From assembly GCF_019733355.1 (NCBI RefSeq), contig NZ_JAIHLQ010000036.1:1-64000 (forward strand): DNA of 64,000 bases, in the 5' to 3' direction. Source of the DNA: Pseudomonas baetica. Its GTDB lineage: Bacteria > Pseudomonadota > Gammaproteobacteria > Pseudomonadales > Pseudomonadaceae. Positions 8,729 to 17,116 of the stretch are shown piece by piece. The stretch's first letter is position 1. Each line of letters begins with the position of its first letter. A program made the position numbers and the translations under genes. The notes under the pieces were generated by a model that was given only the letters and a program-made list of their open reading frames with translations, did not search any database and was not told the origin of the DNA.

Positions 8729-9877
8729 ATGCCTGCCTTCCAGGAATACTTCGACCCCAGCCACCAATTGGTTCGCGACAGCGTCAGACGTTTCGTCGAG
8801 CGTGAAATCCTGCCGGACATCGATCAGTGGGAAGAAGCCGAAAGCTTCCCCCGTGAGTTGTATCTGAAGGCCGGTGCAGCCGGGATCCTTGGTATCGGCT
8901 ACCCCGAAGCGCTGGGTGGCAGCCATGAAGGCGATGTGTTCGCCAAGGTTGCCGCCAGTGAGGAATTGATGCGCTGCGGTGCTGGCGGCCTGGTGGCGGG
9001 GCTGGGCTCGCTCGATATCGGCCTGCCCCCGATCGTCAAATGGGCGCGTCCCCAAGTGCGCGATCGCGTAGTGCCGCCGGTGCTCCGTGGCGAGAAAATC
9101 AGTGCGCTGGCCGTTACCGAGCCCGGCGGCGGTTCTGACGTCGCCAACCTGCAAACCCGCGCTGTGCGTGACGGTGATTTCTACCGGGTCAGCGGCAGTA
9201 AAACCTTTATCACCAGTGGCGTACGCGCCGATTTCTACACCGTCGCGGTTCGCACCGGTGCGCCGGGTTTTGGTGGCATCAGCCTGTTGCTGGTCGAGAA
9301 GCAAACGCCGGGATTCACCGTCGGCCGACAGCTGAAGAAAATGGGCTGGTGGGCATCGGACACGGCTGAGTTGTTCTTCGACGATTGCCGGGTGCCTGTC
9401 GGTAACTTGATCGGCGCCGAGAACATGGGCTTCGCCTGCATCATGGGCAACTTCCAGAACGAGCGACTGGCGTTGGCGCTGATGGCCAACATGACTTCAC
9501 AGTTGGCGTTGGAAGAGAGCCTGAAGTGGGCGCGTGAGCGTGAGGCCTTTGGCAAACCGATCGGTAAATTCCAGGTGATCAAGCACCGGCTCGCCGAGAT
9601 GGCGACGGCGCTGGAAGTCTCGCGGGAGTTCACCTATCGGCAGGCGGCGAAAATGGCGGAGGGGCAGAGTGTGATCAAGGAGATTTCCATGGCGAAGAAC
9701 TTTGCCACGGACACTTCGGACCGAATCACCACCGAAGCAGTGCAGATTCTCGGCGGGCTGGGTTACATGCGCGAGAGTCTGGTGGAGCGGCTTTATCGGG
9801 ATAACCGCATTCTGTCGATTGGCGGCGGGACGCGGGAGGTGATGAACGAGATCATCAGCAAGCAGATGGGGCTTTGA
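8729..9877 (+). CDS. Acyl-CoA dehydrogenase family flavoprotein
   Basis: A 382-residue FAD enzyme with the standard acyl-CoA dehydrogenase order: alpha-helical N-domain, mid beta-domain with the ALAVTEPGGGSDVANL signature, and a C-terminal helical domain with REAFGKPIGKFQVIKHRLAEM and the terminal EAVQILGGLGYMRE...YRDNRILSIGGGTREVM segment. It oxidises an acyl-CoA to the enoyl-CoA and passes electrons to ETF. The ATG at 8729 follows GGAG; a TTG two codons earlier is less likely. A similar gene sits near recR in P. aeruginosa. Chain length and role (fatty acid or branched-chain catabolism) cannot be told. Confidence 0.88.
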   Translation: MPAFQEYFDPSHQLVRDSVRRFVEREILPDIDQWEEAESFPRELYLKAGAAGILGIGYPEALGGSHEGDVFAKVAASEELMRCGAGGLVAGLGSLDIGLPPIVKWARPQVRDRVVPPVLRGEKISALAVTEPGGGSDVANLQTRAVRDGDFYRVSGSKTFITSGVRADFYTVAVRTGAPGFGGISLLLVEKQTPGFTVGRQLKKMGWWASDTAELFFDDCRVPVGNLIGAENMGFACIMGNFQNERLALALMANMTSQLALEESLKWAREREAFGKPIGKFQVIKHRLAEMATALEVSREFTYRQAAKMAEGQSVIKEISMAKNFATDTSDRITTEAVQILGGLGYMRESLVERLYRDNRILSIGGGTREVMNEIISKQMGL

Positions 9878-9899
9878 AGGGTAGGTGAGGCTACCGGCC

Positions 9900-10000
9900 T
9901 CATCGCGGGCAAGCCCCCTCCCACAGGTTTCTTAGGTGTGCACAGTATTTGTGAACGAACGAGATCACTGTGGGAGCGGGCCTGCCCGCGAAGGCGTCAG
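9900..10000. repeat. REP pair, inverted
   Basis: Two inverted REP elements separate the convergent acyl-CoA dehydrogenase and apt genes. No intrinsic terminator with a T-run is visible, so the REP pair may define the transcript ends. Confidence 0.85.
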
Positions 10001-10012
10001 TACACGCGCTAC

Positions 10013-10561
10013 TTACTTGTCGGTCAGGGCAAACTGCGTCAGGCAGAACGTTGGAATCCCCATGTCCTCCAGACGCTGCGAACCACCGAGCTCCGGCAGA
10101 TCAATGATCGCCGCCGCCTCATGCACCCGAGCGCCCATCCGGCGAATCAGATTGGCCGCGGCAATCAACGTTCCGCCGGTGGCAATCAAGTCGTCAAACA
10201 TCACCACCGAATCGCCCTCACACAGGCTGTCGGCGTGCACTTCAAGGAGCGCTTCGCCGTACTCGGTCGCGTAACCCTCGGCCAGCACGTCCGCCGGCAG
10301 TTTGCCTTGCTTGCGGAACAGCACCAGCGGCTTGTTCAACTGATAGGCCAATACCGAACCGATCAGAAAACCACGGGCATCCATCGCGCCGATGTGGGTG
10401 AAGTCGGCTTCGACATAGCGGTGAGCGAAGCTGTCCATCACCAGACGCAGGGCCGTTGGCGACTGGAAGAGCGGGGTAATGTCACGAAAGATCACGCCCG
10501 GTTTCGGAAAGTCGATCACGGGGCGGATCAGGGATTTGATGTCGAAGGAGTCGAAGACCAT
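10013..10561 (-). CDS. apt: Adenine phosphoribosyltransferase
   Basis: A 182-residue purine salvage enzyme that makes AMP from adenine and PRPP. It shows the FPKPGVIFRDITPL N-terminal motif, the RGF and FRKQGKLP segments and the PRPP-binding loop VMFDDLIATGGT. The ATG at 10559-10561 (MVFDSFDIKSLIRPV) gives the usual family length. It lies 78 bases downstream of anr on the same strand, as in P. aeruginosa. Confidence 0.95.
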   Translation of the reverse strand: MVFDSFDIKSLIRPVIDFPKPGVIFRDITPLFQSPTALRLVMDSFAHRYVEADFTHIGAMDARGFLIGSVLAYQLNKPLVLFRKQGKLPADVLAEGYATEYGEALLEVHADSLCEGDSVVMFDDLIATGGTLIAAANLIRRMGARVHEAAAIIDLPELGGSQRLEDMGIPTFCLTQFALTDK

Positions 10562-10639
10562 CGTCGAGGTGTCCTGGCAGGGCTGCAAACGGCGCAGTAT
10601 ACCCGCGGCTGAAACGCTTCGCTCAACCGCGGATCGAGA

Positions 10640-11374
10640 TCAGCCTTCGAGCGAGCCACCCGCCAGCGCACACAGCTGAATCGGGTCGAGGATGTGAATT
10701 TCTTTGCCCTCGGCGGCAATCAGTTCGTTTTGCTGGAAGCGGGTGAACACCCGGGACACGGTTTCCACCGCCAGCCCCAGGTAGTTGCCGATTTCATTGC
10801 GCGACATGCTCAAGCGGAACTGGTTGGCCGAGAAACCGCGAGCGCGGAAGCGGGCGGACAGGTTGACCAGGAAGGTCGCAATACGCTCGTCGGCAGTCTT
10901 CTTCGACAGCAGCAACATCATTTGCTGGTCGTCGCGAATTTCGCGGCTCATCACGCGCATCAACTGGCGGCGCAGTTGCGGCAACTGCAGGGCCAGTTCG
11001 TCGAGGCGTTCGAAAGGGATTTCGCAGACAGAGGTGGTTTCCAGGGCTTGGGCGGAAACCGGGTGTTTTTCGGTGTCCATGCCGGACAGGCCGACCAGTT
11101 CGCTGGGCAGGTGGAAGCCGGTGAGTTGCTCTTCGCCGGTATCGCTCAGGCTGAAAGTCTTCAGGGCGCCGGAGCGTACTGCATAAACGGAATCGAACGT
11201 GTCGCCCTGGCGGAACAGGAACTCACCCTTTTTCAGCGGGCGGCCGCGTTTAACGATTTCGTCCAGCGCTTCCATGTCTTCCAGATTCAGAGAAAGTGGC
11301 AGGCATAGAGGGGCCAGGCTGCAATCCTTGCAATGAGCCTGGTTGTGAGCGCGCAGTTTAACTGGCTCGGACAT
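10640..11374 (-). CDS. anr: Anr, oxygen-sensing FNR/CRP-family transcription regulator
   Basis: A 244-residue FNR orthologue that controls the switch to low-oxygen metabolism. Four cysteines expected to bind the 4Fe-4S cluster are visible: Cys15, Cys18 and Cys24 in the CKDCSLAPLC motif, plus Cys117. A cyclic-nucleotide-binding-like beta-roll and a dimerisation helix follow. The C-terminal helix-turn-helix contains MSRNEIGNYLGLAVETVSRVFTRFQ, whose ETVSR recognises TTGAT half-sites. The ATG at 11372-11374 gives the standard length. It sits between hemN and apt. Its likely targets in this window are hemN, ccoGHIS, cco2 and possibly cco1, all with Anr-type boxes. Confidence 0.96.
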   Translation of the reverse strand: MSEPVKLRAHNQAHCKDCSLAPLCLPLSLNLEDMEALDEIVKRGRPLKKGEFLFRQGDTFDSVYAVRSGALKTFSLSDTGEEQLTGFHLPSELVGLSGMDTEKHPVSAQALETTSVCEIPFERLDELALQLPQLRRQLMRVMSREIRDDQQMMLLLSKKTADERIATFLVNLSARFRARGFSANQFRLSMSRNEIGNYLGLAVETVSRVFTRFQQNELIAAEGKEIHILDPIQLCALAGGSLEG

Positions 11375-11555
11375 TTCTTTAATCCTTGTGGGAAAACACA
11401 CATAAGCCGTAAGGGTAACTCACGGGAGGACATTCAGGCCAGCTTGTGACGAGATTGCCCCGCGGGCATAAAGCCGCAGGGCAAGCGACAGACGGGGTGT
11501 TATCGGGTGAAGCCTGAGCAATCGGTTTCAAGACGTTTACGCAATCAACGACGGT

Positions 11556-12938
11556 TCAGATCACCCGGGAAAAACGCTGGCGGTTCTGCTGTTCAAGATA
11601 GGCGTCGAATACCATGCACACCGAGCGCACCAGCAGGCGTCCGGCCGGTAGAACCTCAACACGCTCGCGATCAAGCGTTATCAGGCCATCGTTGGCCATG
11701 CCTTGCAGTTGTGGCCACAGCGCGCCGAAATACCCCTGAAAATCGATGTTGAACTGCTGCTCGATTTCGGCGAATTCCAGGTTGAAATTGCAGATCAGTT
11801 GCTGAATCACTGCACGTCGCAGCCGATCATCGGCATTGCACAGCAGTCCGCGACTGGTCGCCAATTGCGCGGCGGCGAGGGTGTTTTGGTATTCGTTGAG
11901 ATCGCTGCTGTTCTGGCAATACAGATCGCCGATCTGGCTGATGGCCGACACGCCCAAGCCAATCAAGTCGCAATGTCCGTGGGTGGTGTAGCCCTGGAAA
12001 TTGCGTTGCAGGGTTTGCTCTTCCTGGGCGACCGCCAGTTCATCGTCGGGCAGGGCGAAGTGGTCCATGCCGATGTAGCGGTAACCGGCGGCGGTCAGTT
12101 GCTCGATGGTGCGTTGGAGCATGTGCAGTTTTTGCGTCGGGGTCGGCAGCTCATTGTTGTTGATCCGCCGCTGGGGCATGAAGCGTTCTGGCAGGTGCGC
12201 GTAGTTGAACACCGAGAGTCGATCCGGCTGCAGGTTGATGACTTCCTCGACCGTGCGGGCGAAGTTGTCCGGGGTCTGCTTGGGCAAGCCGTAAATCAGG
12301 TCAATATTGATCGAGCGAAATTGCAACGTGCGCGCCGCGTCGATCACGGCGCGGGTTTCTTCCAGGCTTTGCAGGCGATTGACCGCCCGCTGCACCGCCG
12401 GATCAAGGTCTTGCAGGCCAATGCTGACCCGGTTGAACCCCAGTTCACGCAGCAGGCCCATGGTCGACCAGTCGGCTTCACGCGGGTCGATTTCGATGCC
12501 GTAATCGCCGGAGTCGTCATCCAGCAAATTGAAGTGTTTGCGCAGGTGCGCCATCAGTTGGCGCAGTTCGTCGTGGCTGAGAAAGGTCGGGGTGCCGCCG
12601 CCGAAGTGCAACTGCTCGACTTTCTGCGCCGGGTCGAGGTGGCAGGCGATCAGCTGGATTTCCTGCTCCAGGCGTTGCAGGTAGGGCAGCGCGCGGCCGC
12701 GATCCTTGGTGATCACCTTGTTGCAGGCGCAGTAGTAGCAAATGTTCGCGCAGAACGGCACATGCACATACAACGACAACGGGCGCTGGGCCTTGCGGCT
12801 ATCGCGCAGGGCGTGGAACAGGTCGAAGGTGCCGACCTGACTGTTGAATTGCACGGCCGTCGGGTACGAGGTGTAGCGCGGCCCCGCCAAGTCGTAGCGG
12901 CGGATCAGATCTGTGTCCCAACGAATGGCGTCGAGCAT
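11556..12938 (-). CDS. hemN: Oxygen-independent coproporphyrinogen III dehydrogenase
   Basis: A 460-residue radical-SAM enzyme that decarboxylates coproporphyrinogen III to protoporphyrinogen IX without oxygen, so haem can be made under anaerobic or microaerobic conditions. The radical SAM motif CANICYYC (Cys63, 67, 70) is followed by ACNK, the family's extra cysteine. FGGGTPTFL and the C-terminal HemN domain are present at full length. The start MLDAIRWDTDLIRRYDLAGPR matches the family. A perfect Anr site lies at 13003-13016, about 70 bases upstream, so expression should rise when oxygen falls, matching the cbb3 genes next door. Confidence 0.96.
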   Translation of the reverse strand: MLDAIRWDTDLIRRYDLAGPRYTSYPTAVQFNSQVGTFDLFHALRDSRKAQRPLSLYVHVPFCANICYYCACNKVITKDRGRALPYLQRLEQEIQLIACHLDPAQKVEQLHFGGGTPTFLSHDELRQLMAHLRKHFNLLDDDSGDYGIEIDPREADWSTMGLLRELGFNRVSIGLQDLDPAVQRAVNRLQSLEETRAVIDAARTLQFRSINIDLIYGLPKQTPDNFARTVEEVINLQPDRLSVFNYAHLPERFMPQRRINNNELPTPTQKLHMLQRTIEQLTAAGYRYIGMDHFALPDDELAVAQEEQTLQRNFQGYTTHGHCDLIGLGVSAISQIGDLYCQNSSDLNEYQNTLAAAQLATSRGLLCNADDRLRRAVIQQLICNFNLEFAEIEQQFNIDFQGYFGALWPQLQGMANDGLITLDRERVEVLPAGRLLVRSVCMVFDAYLEQQNRQRFSRVI

Positions 12939-13002
12939 GCGGGCATTCCCCCGGGTAGGCTGGCAGTGTTGGCGAGTCTAGGGGAGAGGGCGCGCAGGCA
13001 TG

Positions 13003-13016
13003 TTGATTTGCATCAA
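13003..13016. promoter_or_regulatory. Anr/FNR box upstream of hemN
   Basis: TTGATTTGCATCAA is a perfect match to the FNR/Anr consensus TTGAT-N4-ATCAA, centred about 71 bases before the hemN start codon. Confidence 0.88.
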
Positions 13017-13037
13017 CAGGGAGATAGGTGTGACGGG

Positions 13038-13060
13038 TGCGGGCTTGCCCGCGAAGGTTG
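13038..13060. repeat. Single REP-like element
   Basis: A lone GCGGGCTTGCCCGCGAAGG element lies between hemN and the SafE-like gene, just before the stop codon of the latter. Confidence 0.7.
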
Positions 13061-13070
13061 CGCCGCCAAT

Positions 13071-13754
13071 TCAATGCCCCATCAACCAATGCTGATGCGG
13101 GCCGGGCAGGGTCCAGATGCCGAACAGCATCACTAAAATCCCACCAGTCATGCGTACGCTGCGTTTGCGCAACAGCGCTGTGACGCGCTCGGCGGCGAGG
13201 CCGGTTGCGAGCAGCACCGGCCAGGTACCCAGCCCGAATGCGAGCATCAACAACGCACTGTCCAGCGCATTGCCCTGGCTCGCCGACCACAGCAGCGTGC
13301 TGTAAACCAGGCCGCAGGGCAGCCAGCCCCATAGCGCACCGAGCAGCAAGGCGCGGGGCAGGCTCGACACCGGCAGCAAGCGGTTGGCTACCGGTTGAAT
13401 GTAACGCCACAAGCCGCGACCGAGGCTTTCGATGCGGGTCAGCCCGCTCCACCAGCCGGCCAGATACAAGCCCATCGCGATCAACAGCAAACCGGCCAGC
13501 ACGCGCATGAACAGCGCGGCCGGGCTATTCGCCACCGCCCAACCGGCGAGGCCGATCAGCAATCCGGCGGTGGCGTAACTGAGGATTCGACCCAGGTTGT
13601 AGGCCAACAGCAAGCGAAAGCGTCGGCTGCGCTGTTCCTTGGGGATCGCCAGCGTCAGCGCGCCCATCAAGCCGCCGCACATTCCCAGGCAATGGCCGCC
13701 GCCGAGCAAGCCGAGGATCAGCGCCGACACCAGCAGGGGCGCCAATTCAAGCAT
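13071..13754 (-). CDS. DsbD_2 / TauE-SafE-like membrane protein of the cbb3 assembly cluster
   Basis: A 227-residue membrane protein with about six hydrophobic helices and the GGGHCLGMCGG motif near the N-terminus plus LPCGLVYS in the middle. These are hallmarks of the UreH-like/DsbD_2 domain often annotated as a sulfite exporter family protein. Its start overlaps the ccoS stop by 8 bases, so it is part of the ccoGHIS transcription unit. The paired cysteines in the membrane and this position suggest a role in copper or thiol handling during oxidase maturation. That role is inference from context; the direct function is not established. Confidence 0.8.
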   Translation of the reverse strand: MLELAPLLVSALILGLLGGGHCLGMCGGLMGALTLAIPKEQRSRRFRLLLAYNLGRILSYATAGLLIGLAGWAVANSPAALFMRVLAGLLLIAMGLYLAGWWSGLTRIESLGRGLWRYIQPVANRLLPVSSLPRALLLGALWGWLPCGLVYSTLLWSASQGNALDSALLMLAFGLGTWPVLLATGLAAERVTALLRKRSVRMTGGILVMLFGIWTLPGPHQHWLMGH

Positions 13755-13959
13755 GGGGCGGCGCCTTGTCGTTCGGTTTGGCTGCGTTGGCTTCGTCCAC
13801 CGCAGCGGTGTGGTTGGGGTCCTGATCGTCGAACAGAATGCTGTGGGCCGGGCCGTCGAGGTCGTCGTACTGACCGCTGTCCACTGCCCAGAAGAAAATG
13901 TACACGGCGATGGCCACGATCAGCAGTGCGGCCGGGATCATCACGTAGAGAGCTGGCAT
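13747..13959 (-). CDS. ccoS: cbb3 oxidase maturation protein CcoS
   Basis: A 70-residue protein with one N-terminal membrane helix (VMIPAALLIVAIAVYIFFWAV) followed by the conserved DSGQYDDLDGPAHSILFDDQD segment that defines CcoS/FixS. It is needed for insertion of haem and copper cofactors into CcoN. It lies 27 bases after ccoI and overlaps the next membrane-protein gene. The length is slightly above typical because of a polar C-terminal tail. Confidence 0.93.
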   Translation of the reverse strand: MPALYVMIPAALLIVAIAVYIFFWAVDSGQYDDLDGPAHSILFDDQDPNHTAAVDEANAAKPNDKAPPHA

Positions 13960-13986
13960 CTGTACTCCACTCCATGCTCGCGCGGC

Positions 13987-16437
13987 TCAGGCCGGTAGCG
14001 GGCGGGTTTCTGACGGGGTGCGGGCGGGCGGCGCGCTCGGCAGGCGAGTCAGACGCAAGGCGTTGAGCACCACAGTCAGCGAACTGATCGACATGCCGAC
14101 CGCTGCCCACACCGGGGTGATCCAGCCGAGGGCGGCGAACGGCAACATGAAGCCATTGTACAGCGCGGCCCACAGCAGGTTCTCGATGATTACCCGGCGG
14201 GTGCGTCGCGCCAGCGTGAAGGCTTGCACCAGTGCGTCGAGCCGATTGGACAGCAACACGGCATCGGCGCTGGTTTTTGCCAGGTCTGTGGCCGAGCCCA
14301 TGGCCACGCTGATGTCGGCGGCGGCGAGCACCGGCACATCGTTGACGCCGTCGCCGAGCATCAATACTTTGCGACCTTCCTGGTGCAACTGGTGCAGCAC
14401 TTGCAGTTTGTCGTCCGGGCGCAGACCACCATGGGCCTCTTCGATGCCCAGTTCTGCGGCAACACTGGCGACCATCGGCGAACTGTCGCCGGACAACAGC
14501 AATGTGCGCCAGCCACGCGCCTTGCAGGCGGCGAGCAGGGCCGGTGCATCGTCGCGCAAACGGTCATCGAGGACGAACCAGGCCAGTGGCCCCCGGGTGT
14601 CGCCGAGCAGCAGCCATTGCCCGGGTTCATTCGGCATCGCAGGCGCAGTAGCGCCGCTAAGGGCGCAGACAAATTCCGCCTGACCGATGCGCAAGCGTTG
14701 TTCGCCGACCAAGCCTTCGAGACCAAGCCCAGGCGTGCTGTGGACCTCTTCGGCCGCCAGCGGCGCACGGCCGAACGCTCGGGCAATCGGGTGTTCCGAA
14801 CGGTTCTCCAGCGCAGCGGCGAGGCTCAGGCATTGATCGCTGTCCAGTGCGCCCAGTGGGCGAATCGAGCGCAATACCAGCCGGCCTTCGGTGAGGGTGC
14901 CAGTCTTGTCGAAAATCACCGTGTCGATCTGGTTCAGGCCTTCCAGCACATGGCCGCGGGTCAGCAGCAAGCCGAGTTTGTGCAACGTTCCGGTGGCGGC
15001 GGTGAGGGCGGTCGGTGTTGCCAGCGATAGCGCGCAGGGGCAGGTCGCCACCAGCATCGCGAGGACGATCCAGAATGCGCGTGATGAATCCAGCTCCCAC
15101 CACAGCAGGCCAATGGCGGCAGCGGCGATCAGCGACAACAGCAAGAACCATTGCGCGGCGCGGTCGGCGATTTCCGCCAGTCGTGGTTTTTCGGTCTGGG
15201 CGCGGTCGAGCAAACGGACGATGGCCGACAGTCGCGTGTCCTGTCCTAGCGCGAGCACTTGCACGGTTAACGCACCCTCAACGTTCAGGGTGCCCGCTGT
15301 GACGGCATCGCCCAACGTGCGCGGTTGTGGCAGGTATTCGCCGGTCAGCAGCGATTCGTCGATGCTCGACTGGCCATCGAGGATCTTGCCGTCCGCGGGC
15401 AGGGTCGAGCCCGGTGGCACCAGAACGTGATCGCCCAGGCGCAGCTCGCTGAGCAGGATGCGCTCGCTCTGGCCGGCATCATCGAGGCGCAGGCACGAGG
15501 CGGGCAACAGGTTGACCAACTGTGCGGTGGCAGCGGCGGTGCGCTCCCGCGCGCGACGCTCCAGATAGCGCCCGGCGAGCAGAAACAGCGCAAACATGCC
15601 GACCGCATCGAAATACAACTCGCCGACGCCGGTGATCGACGTCCATATCCCGGCAATGTAGGCACTGCCGATCGCTAGCGACACCGAAACATCCATGGTC
15701 AGGTGGCGCGTACGCAAGTCACGCATCGCGCCTTTGAAGAACGGCGCGCAACTGTAGAACACGATCGGCGTGGTCAAAAACAGCGCGACCCAGCGCAGGA
15801 TGGTGTGCAGTTCTGGGCTGAGGTCGATGTTGAATTCCGGCCAGGTCGCCATGGTCGCCATCATCGCCTGGAACCAGAGCAGCCCGGCCACGCCCAGTTG
15901 ACGTAGGGCGAGGCGGTTTTCGCTGGCCATTTGTTCGCTGGCACGATCGGCCTGATACGGGTGGGCGGCGTAACCGATGTGGCGCAGTTCGGCGAGCAAT
16001 CGGCTCAGTGGCAATTGCCCATCCGCCCAGCGAACGTGAAGTCGATGGTTGGACAGATTCAGTCGGGCTTCGGCGACCGCCCCAAGCGTGCGCAGATGTT
16101 TCTCGATCAGCCAGCCGCAGGCGGCGCAACTGATGCCTTCCATTAACAGCGTGGTTTCGGCCAGTTCGCCTTCGTGGCGGACAAACGGTTGCTGGACATC
16201 GGCGCGGTCGTACAGCGCCAGCTCATCGACCAATTGCACCGGCAGCGCTTCGGGGTTGGCCGAGGCTTCGCTGCGGTGTTGGTAGTAGCTTTCCAGGCCG
16301 CCGGCAACGATAGCTTCGGCCACAGCCTGGCAGCCTGGGCAGCAGAATTCGCGGGGTTCCCCGAGTACGACGGCGGTAAAGCGGCTGCCGGACGGGACGG
16401 GCAGGGCGCAGTGGTAGCAGGGGATTGGGTTGGTCAT
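13987..16437 (-). CDS. ccoI: Copper-transporting P1B-ATPase CcoI (FixI)
   Basis: An 816-residue P-type ATPase. An unusual N-terminal cysteine-rich module (CYHC ... FCCPGCQ) precedes a heavy-metal-associated domain with GISCAACGW. Eight membrane helices carry the CPC metal site (ATCPCALSLATPTALTAA), and the cytosolic catalytic motifs DKTGTLTEGR (phosphorylated Asp), the HP motif in SEHPIARAF and GDGVNDVPVL are all intact. The FixI/CcoI subfamily delivers copper for the CuB site of cbb3 oxidase rather than detoxifying it. It lies between ccoH and ccoS. A REP pair sits between ccoH and ccoI. Confidence 0.94.
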   Translation of the reverse strand: MTNPIPCYHCALPVPSGSRFTAVVLGEPREFCCPGCQAVAEAIVAGGLESYYQHRSEASANPEALPVQLVDELALYDRADVQQPFVRHEGELAETTLLMEGISCAACGWLIEKHLRTLGAVAEARLNLSNHRLHVRWADGQLPLSRLLAELRHIGYAAHPYQADRASEQMASENRLALRQLGVAGLLWFQAMMATMATWPEFNIDLSPELHTILRWVALFLTTPIVFYSCAPFFKGAMRDLRTRHLTMDVSVSLAIGSAYIAGIWTSITGVGELYFDAVGMFALFLLAGRYLERRARERTAAATAQLVNLLPASCLRLDDAGQSERILLSELRLGDHVLVPPGSTLPADGKILDGQSSIDESLLTGEYLPQPRTLGDAVTAGTLNVEGALTVQVLALGQDTRLSAIVRLLDRAQTEKPRLAEIADRAAQWFLLLSLIAAAAIGLLWWELDSSRAFWIVLAMLVATCPCALSLATPTALTAATGTLHKLGLLLTRGHVLEGLNQIDTVIFDKTGTLTEGRLVLRSIRPLGALDSDQCLSLAAALENRSEHPIARAFGRAPLAAEEVHSTPGLGLEGLVGEQRLRIGQAEFVCALSGATAPAMPNEPGQWLLLGDTRGPLAWFVLDDRLRDDAPALLAACKARGWRTLLLSGDSSPMVASVAAELGIEEAHGGLRPDDKLQVLHQLHQEGRKVLMLGDGVNDVPVLAAADISVAMGSATDLAKTSADAVLLSNRLDALVQAFTLARRTRRVIIENLLWAALYNGFMLPFAALGWITPVWAAVGMSISSLTVVLNALRLTRLPSAPPARTPSETRPLPA

Positions 16438-16472
16438 CAGATTTTCATTAATATCGATGTCGTCCGCTCGAG

Positions 16473-16560
16473 CCTCTTTGCGAGCAAGCCCGCTCCCACA
16501 GGTTATGTGGATACTGGCGTTCCACTGGGGGAGCGGGCCTGCTCGCGAATGCGCGAAGCG
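16473..16560. repeat. REP pair inside the ccoG-H-I-S unit
   Basis: Two inverted REP elements fill most of the 128-base gap between ccoH and ccoI. Such elements can stabilise upstream mRNA or bind gyrase, so they could lower ccoIS output relative to ccoGH; this is inference. Confidence 0.85.
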
Positions 16561-16565
16561 CGGCG

Positions 16566-17105
16566 TTACTTCTTCAGGTCTTCGGCGCCCTGGAGCGGTT
16601 CGTCACCGAGCAGCAGATCCGTATCATGGCTGACCAACTCTTCTTCGAACATGCGCCAGATCTGATCATCCTGCGATCCCAGCAATTCGACAAACCGGCG
16701 GCCGTCGACCTTGTCGCTCAACTGACCGATGTAGCGCCCTGTCTCAGTTTCGCTGCGGGTCAGGATGACCTTGCGATCCTTCTCCGGTTGGGTCGGCGAG
16801 ATCAGGTTCAGTTCCAGTGTCTTGGGCTGGCTGTCGCCGCTCAAACGCACATCGACTTCACCAGTCACATCATCCAGATGCACAGCGGCGCGCATCTTCA
16901 GGTTCTGTGCGAGCAGTTCGCGATCCAGTGAACGGTTGATACCTTTGCCTGCCTCGTAGTAGTTGTCGTTGACGAGGTTGTCCGGGTTGTTCACCGCGAT
17001 GGTCACCATGGACAGGGTCAGCGTCACCGAACAGGCCAGAATCGCGATGATGATCCATGGCCAGAGGTGCTTGTACCAAGGACTTGCGGCGTTTGCTGCG
17101 GGCAT
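16566..17105 (-). CDS. ccoH: cbb3 oxidase assembly protein CcoH (FixH family)
   Basis: A 179-residue protein with one N-terminal membrane helix (WYKHLWPWIIIAILACSVTLTLSMV) and a periplasmic FixH domain starting with the typical VNDNYYEAGKGINRSLDRE. CcoH associates with CcoN and CcoP during assembly of cbb3 oxidase. It lies 11 bases after ccoG and upstream of ccoI in the standard ccoGHIS order. Confidence 0.93.
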   Translation of the reverse strand: MPAANAASPWYKHLWPWIIIAILACSVTLTLSMVTIAVNNPDNLVNDNYYEAGKGINRSLDRELLAQNLKMRAAVHLDDVTGEVDVRLSGDSQPKTLELNLISPTQPEKDRKVILTRSETETGRYIGQLSDKVDGRRFVELLGSQDDQIWRMFEEELVSHDTDLLLGDEPLQGAEDLKK

Positions 17106-17116
17106 GTTCAGTTCTC

